From CAYVQE01 sp964454005 (GTDB taxonomy: Bacteria; Myxococcota; B64-G9): 22,542 nucleotides of DNA. The position numbers and the translations under genes are program-made. This document shows positions 22,429 through 22,542 of the stretch, piece after piece; within the stretch, counting starts at the first letter, position 1; each line of letters opens with the position of its first letter. Location: contig CAYVQE010000103.1 in assembly GCA_964454005.1 (NCBI GenBank), forward strand, positions 1 through 22,542. Direction: 5' to 3'. The notes beneath the pieces were generated by a model. It had not been told where the DNA came from and did not search any database. It saw nothing but the letters and a program-made list of their open reading frames with translations.

Positions 22429-22542
22429 GACGCCCTCGCGACAACGATGGCTCCGGTCACGACGAGATTGACGAGGGCGAGGGGAAGCATCGCCTTCCAG
22501 GCGTAGCCGAGCAACTGGTCGTACCGCGGCCGTGGGAGGGCT
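22425..22542 (-). CDS. nuoH: NADH-quinone oxidoreductase subunit H, C-terminal end
   Basis: Only the last 38 residues are in the window, read from 22541 to the TGA at 22427-22425. They carry the NuoH ending PRPRYDQLLGYAWKAMLPLAL followed by NLVVTG. NuoH is the membrane subunit that helps form the quinone site of complex I. The stop overlaps the nuoI start, the usual nuoH-nuoI order. Confidence 0.9.
   Translation of the reverse strand, partial: ALPRPRYDQLLGYAWKAMLPLALVNLVVTGAIVVARAS

Overview
The window is GC-rich, densely coded DNA from a Gram-negative bacterium. Outer-membrane and envelope genes (an LpxH-type lipid A hydrolase, PBP1A, many signal peptides) point to a two-membrane cell. Large FHA/TPR proteins, a double cyclic-nucleotide-domain protein, a lysine-repeat histone-like protein and an envelope protein resembling a myxobacterial family suggest a member of the former Deltaproteobacteria, perhaps Myxococcota or a relative. 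That placement is inference from gene content only. I see no rRNA, tRNA, CRISPR array, transposase, integrase or phage gene.

Layout. (1) 1-4056, plus strand: the 3' part of a membrane-anchored TPR-like protein, then a 981-residue acidic-FHA-TM-TPR protein. (2) 4057-4408: noncoding leader with a hairpin, a poly(T) run and a candidate promoter carrying an 18-bp element that recurs at 20542-20559. (3) 4409-11575: a tight four-gene plus-strand unit (class A penicillin-binding protein, FG-GAP-like secreted protein, family 5 solute-binding protein, NtrY-like histidine kinase) closed by a strong intrinsic terminator. (4) 11643-12197: a monocistronic transcript with its own extended -10 promoter and terminator, encoding a 104-residue lysine/alanine repeat protein. 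(5) 12288-14944: a DsbA-like thiol oxidoreductase, then an NSS sodium symporter coupled to a 45-residue MetS-like small subunit. (6) 18142-14937, minus strand: a consensus-like promoter drives a cupredoxin-like secreted protein with a Lys/Pro-repeat tail, followed by a two-TM sensor-like protein whose frame is broken at a C7 tract. (7) 18227-19102: UbiA-family decaprenyl-phosphate phosphoribosyltransferase. (8) 20483-19105, minus: trmB and an LpxH-like hydrolase overlapping by ATGA. (9) 20608-21936: TPR plus two cNMP-binding domains. (10) 22542-21973, minus: the end of nuoH and all of nuoI.

How it fits together. Most of the window concerns the cell envelope and signalling: peptidoglycan synthesis with a candidate sensor kinase, periplasmic redox, sodium-coupled transport, lipid A and polyprenyl-sugar synthesis, and FHA/cNMP signalling scaffolds. 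The observations most worth following are the 18-bp element shared by two upstream regions, the frame break in the sensor-like gene, the modular histone-like array with an out-of-frame tail after its stop codon, and the PBP1A to histidine kinase unit with no transporter permease or response regulator beside it.
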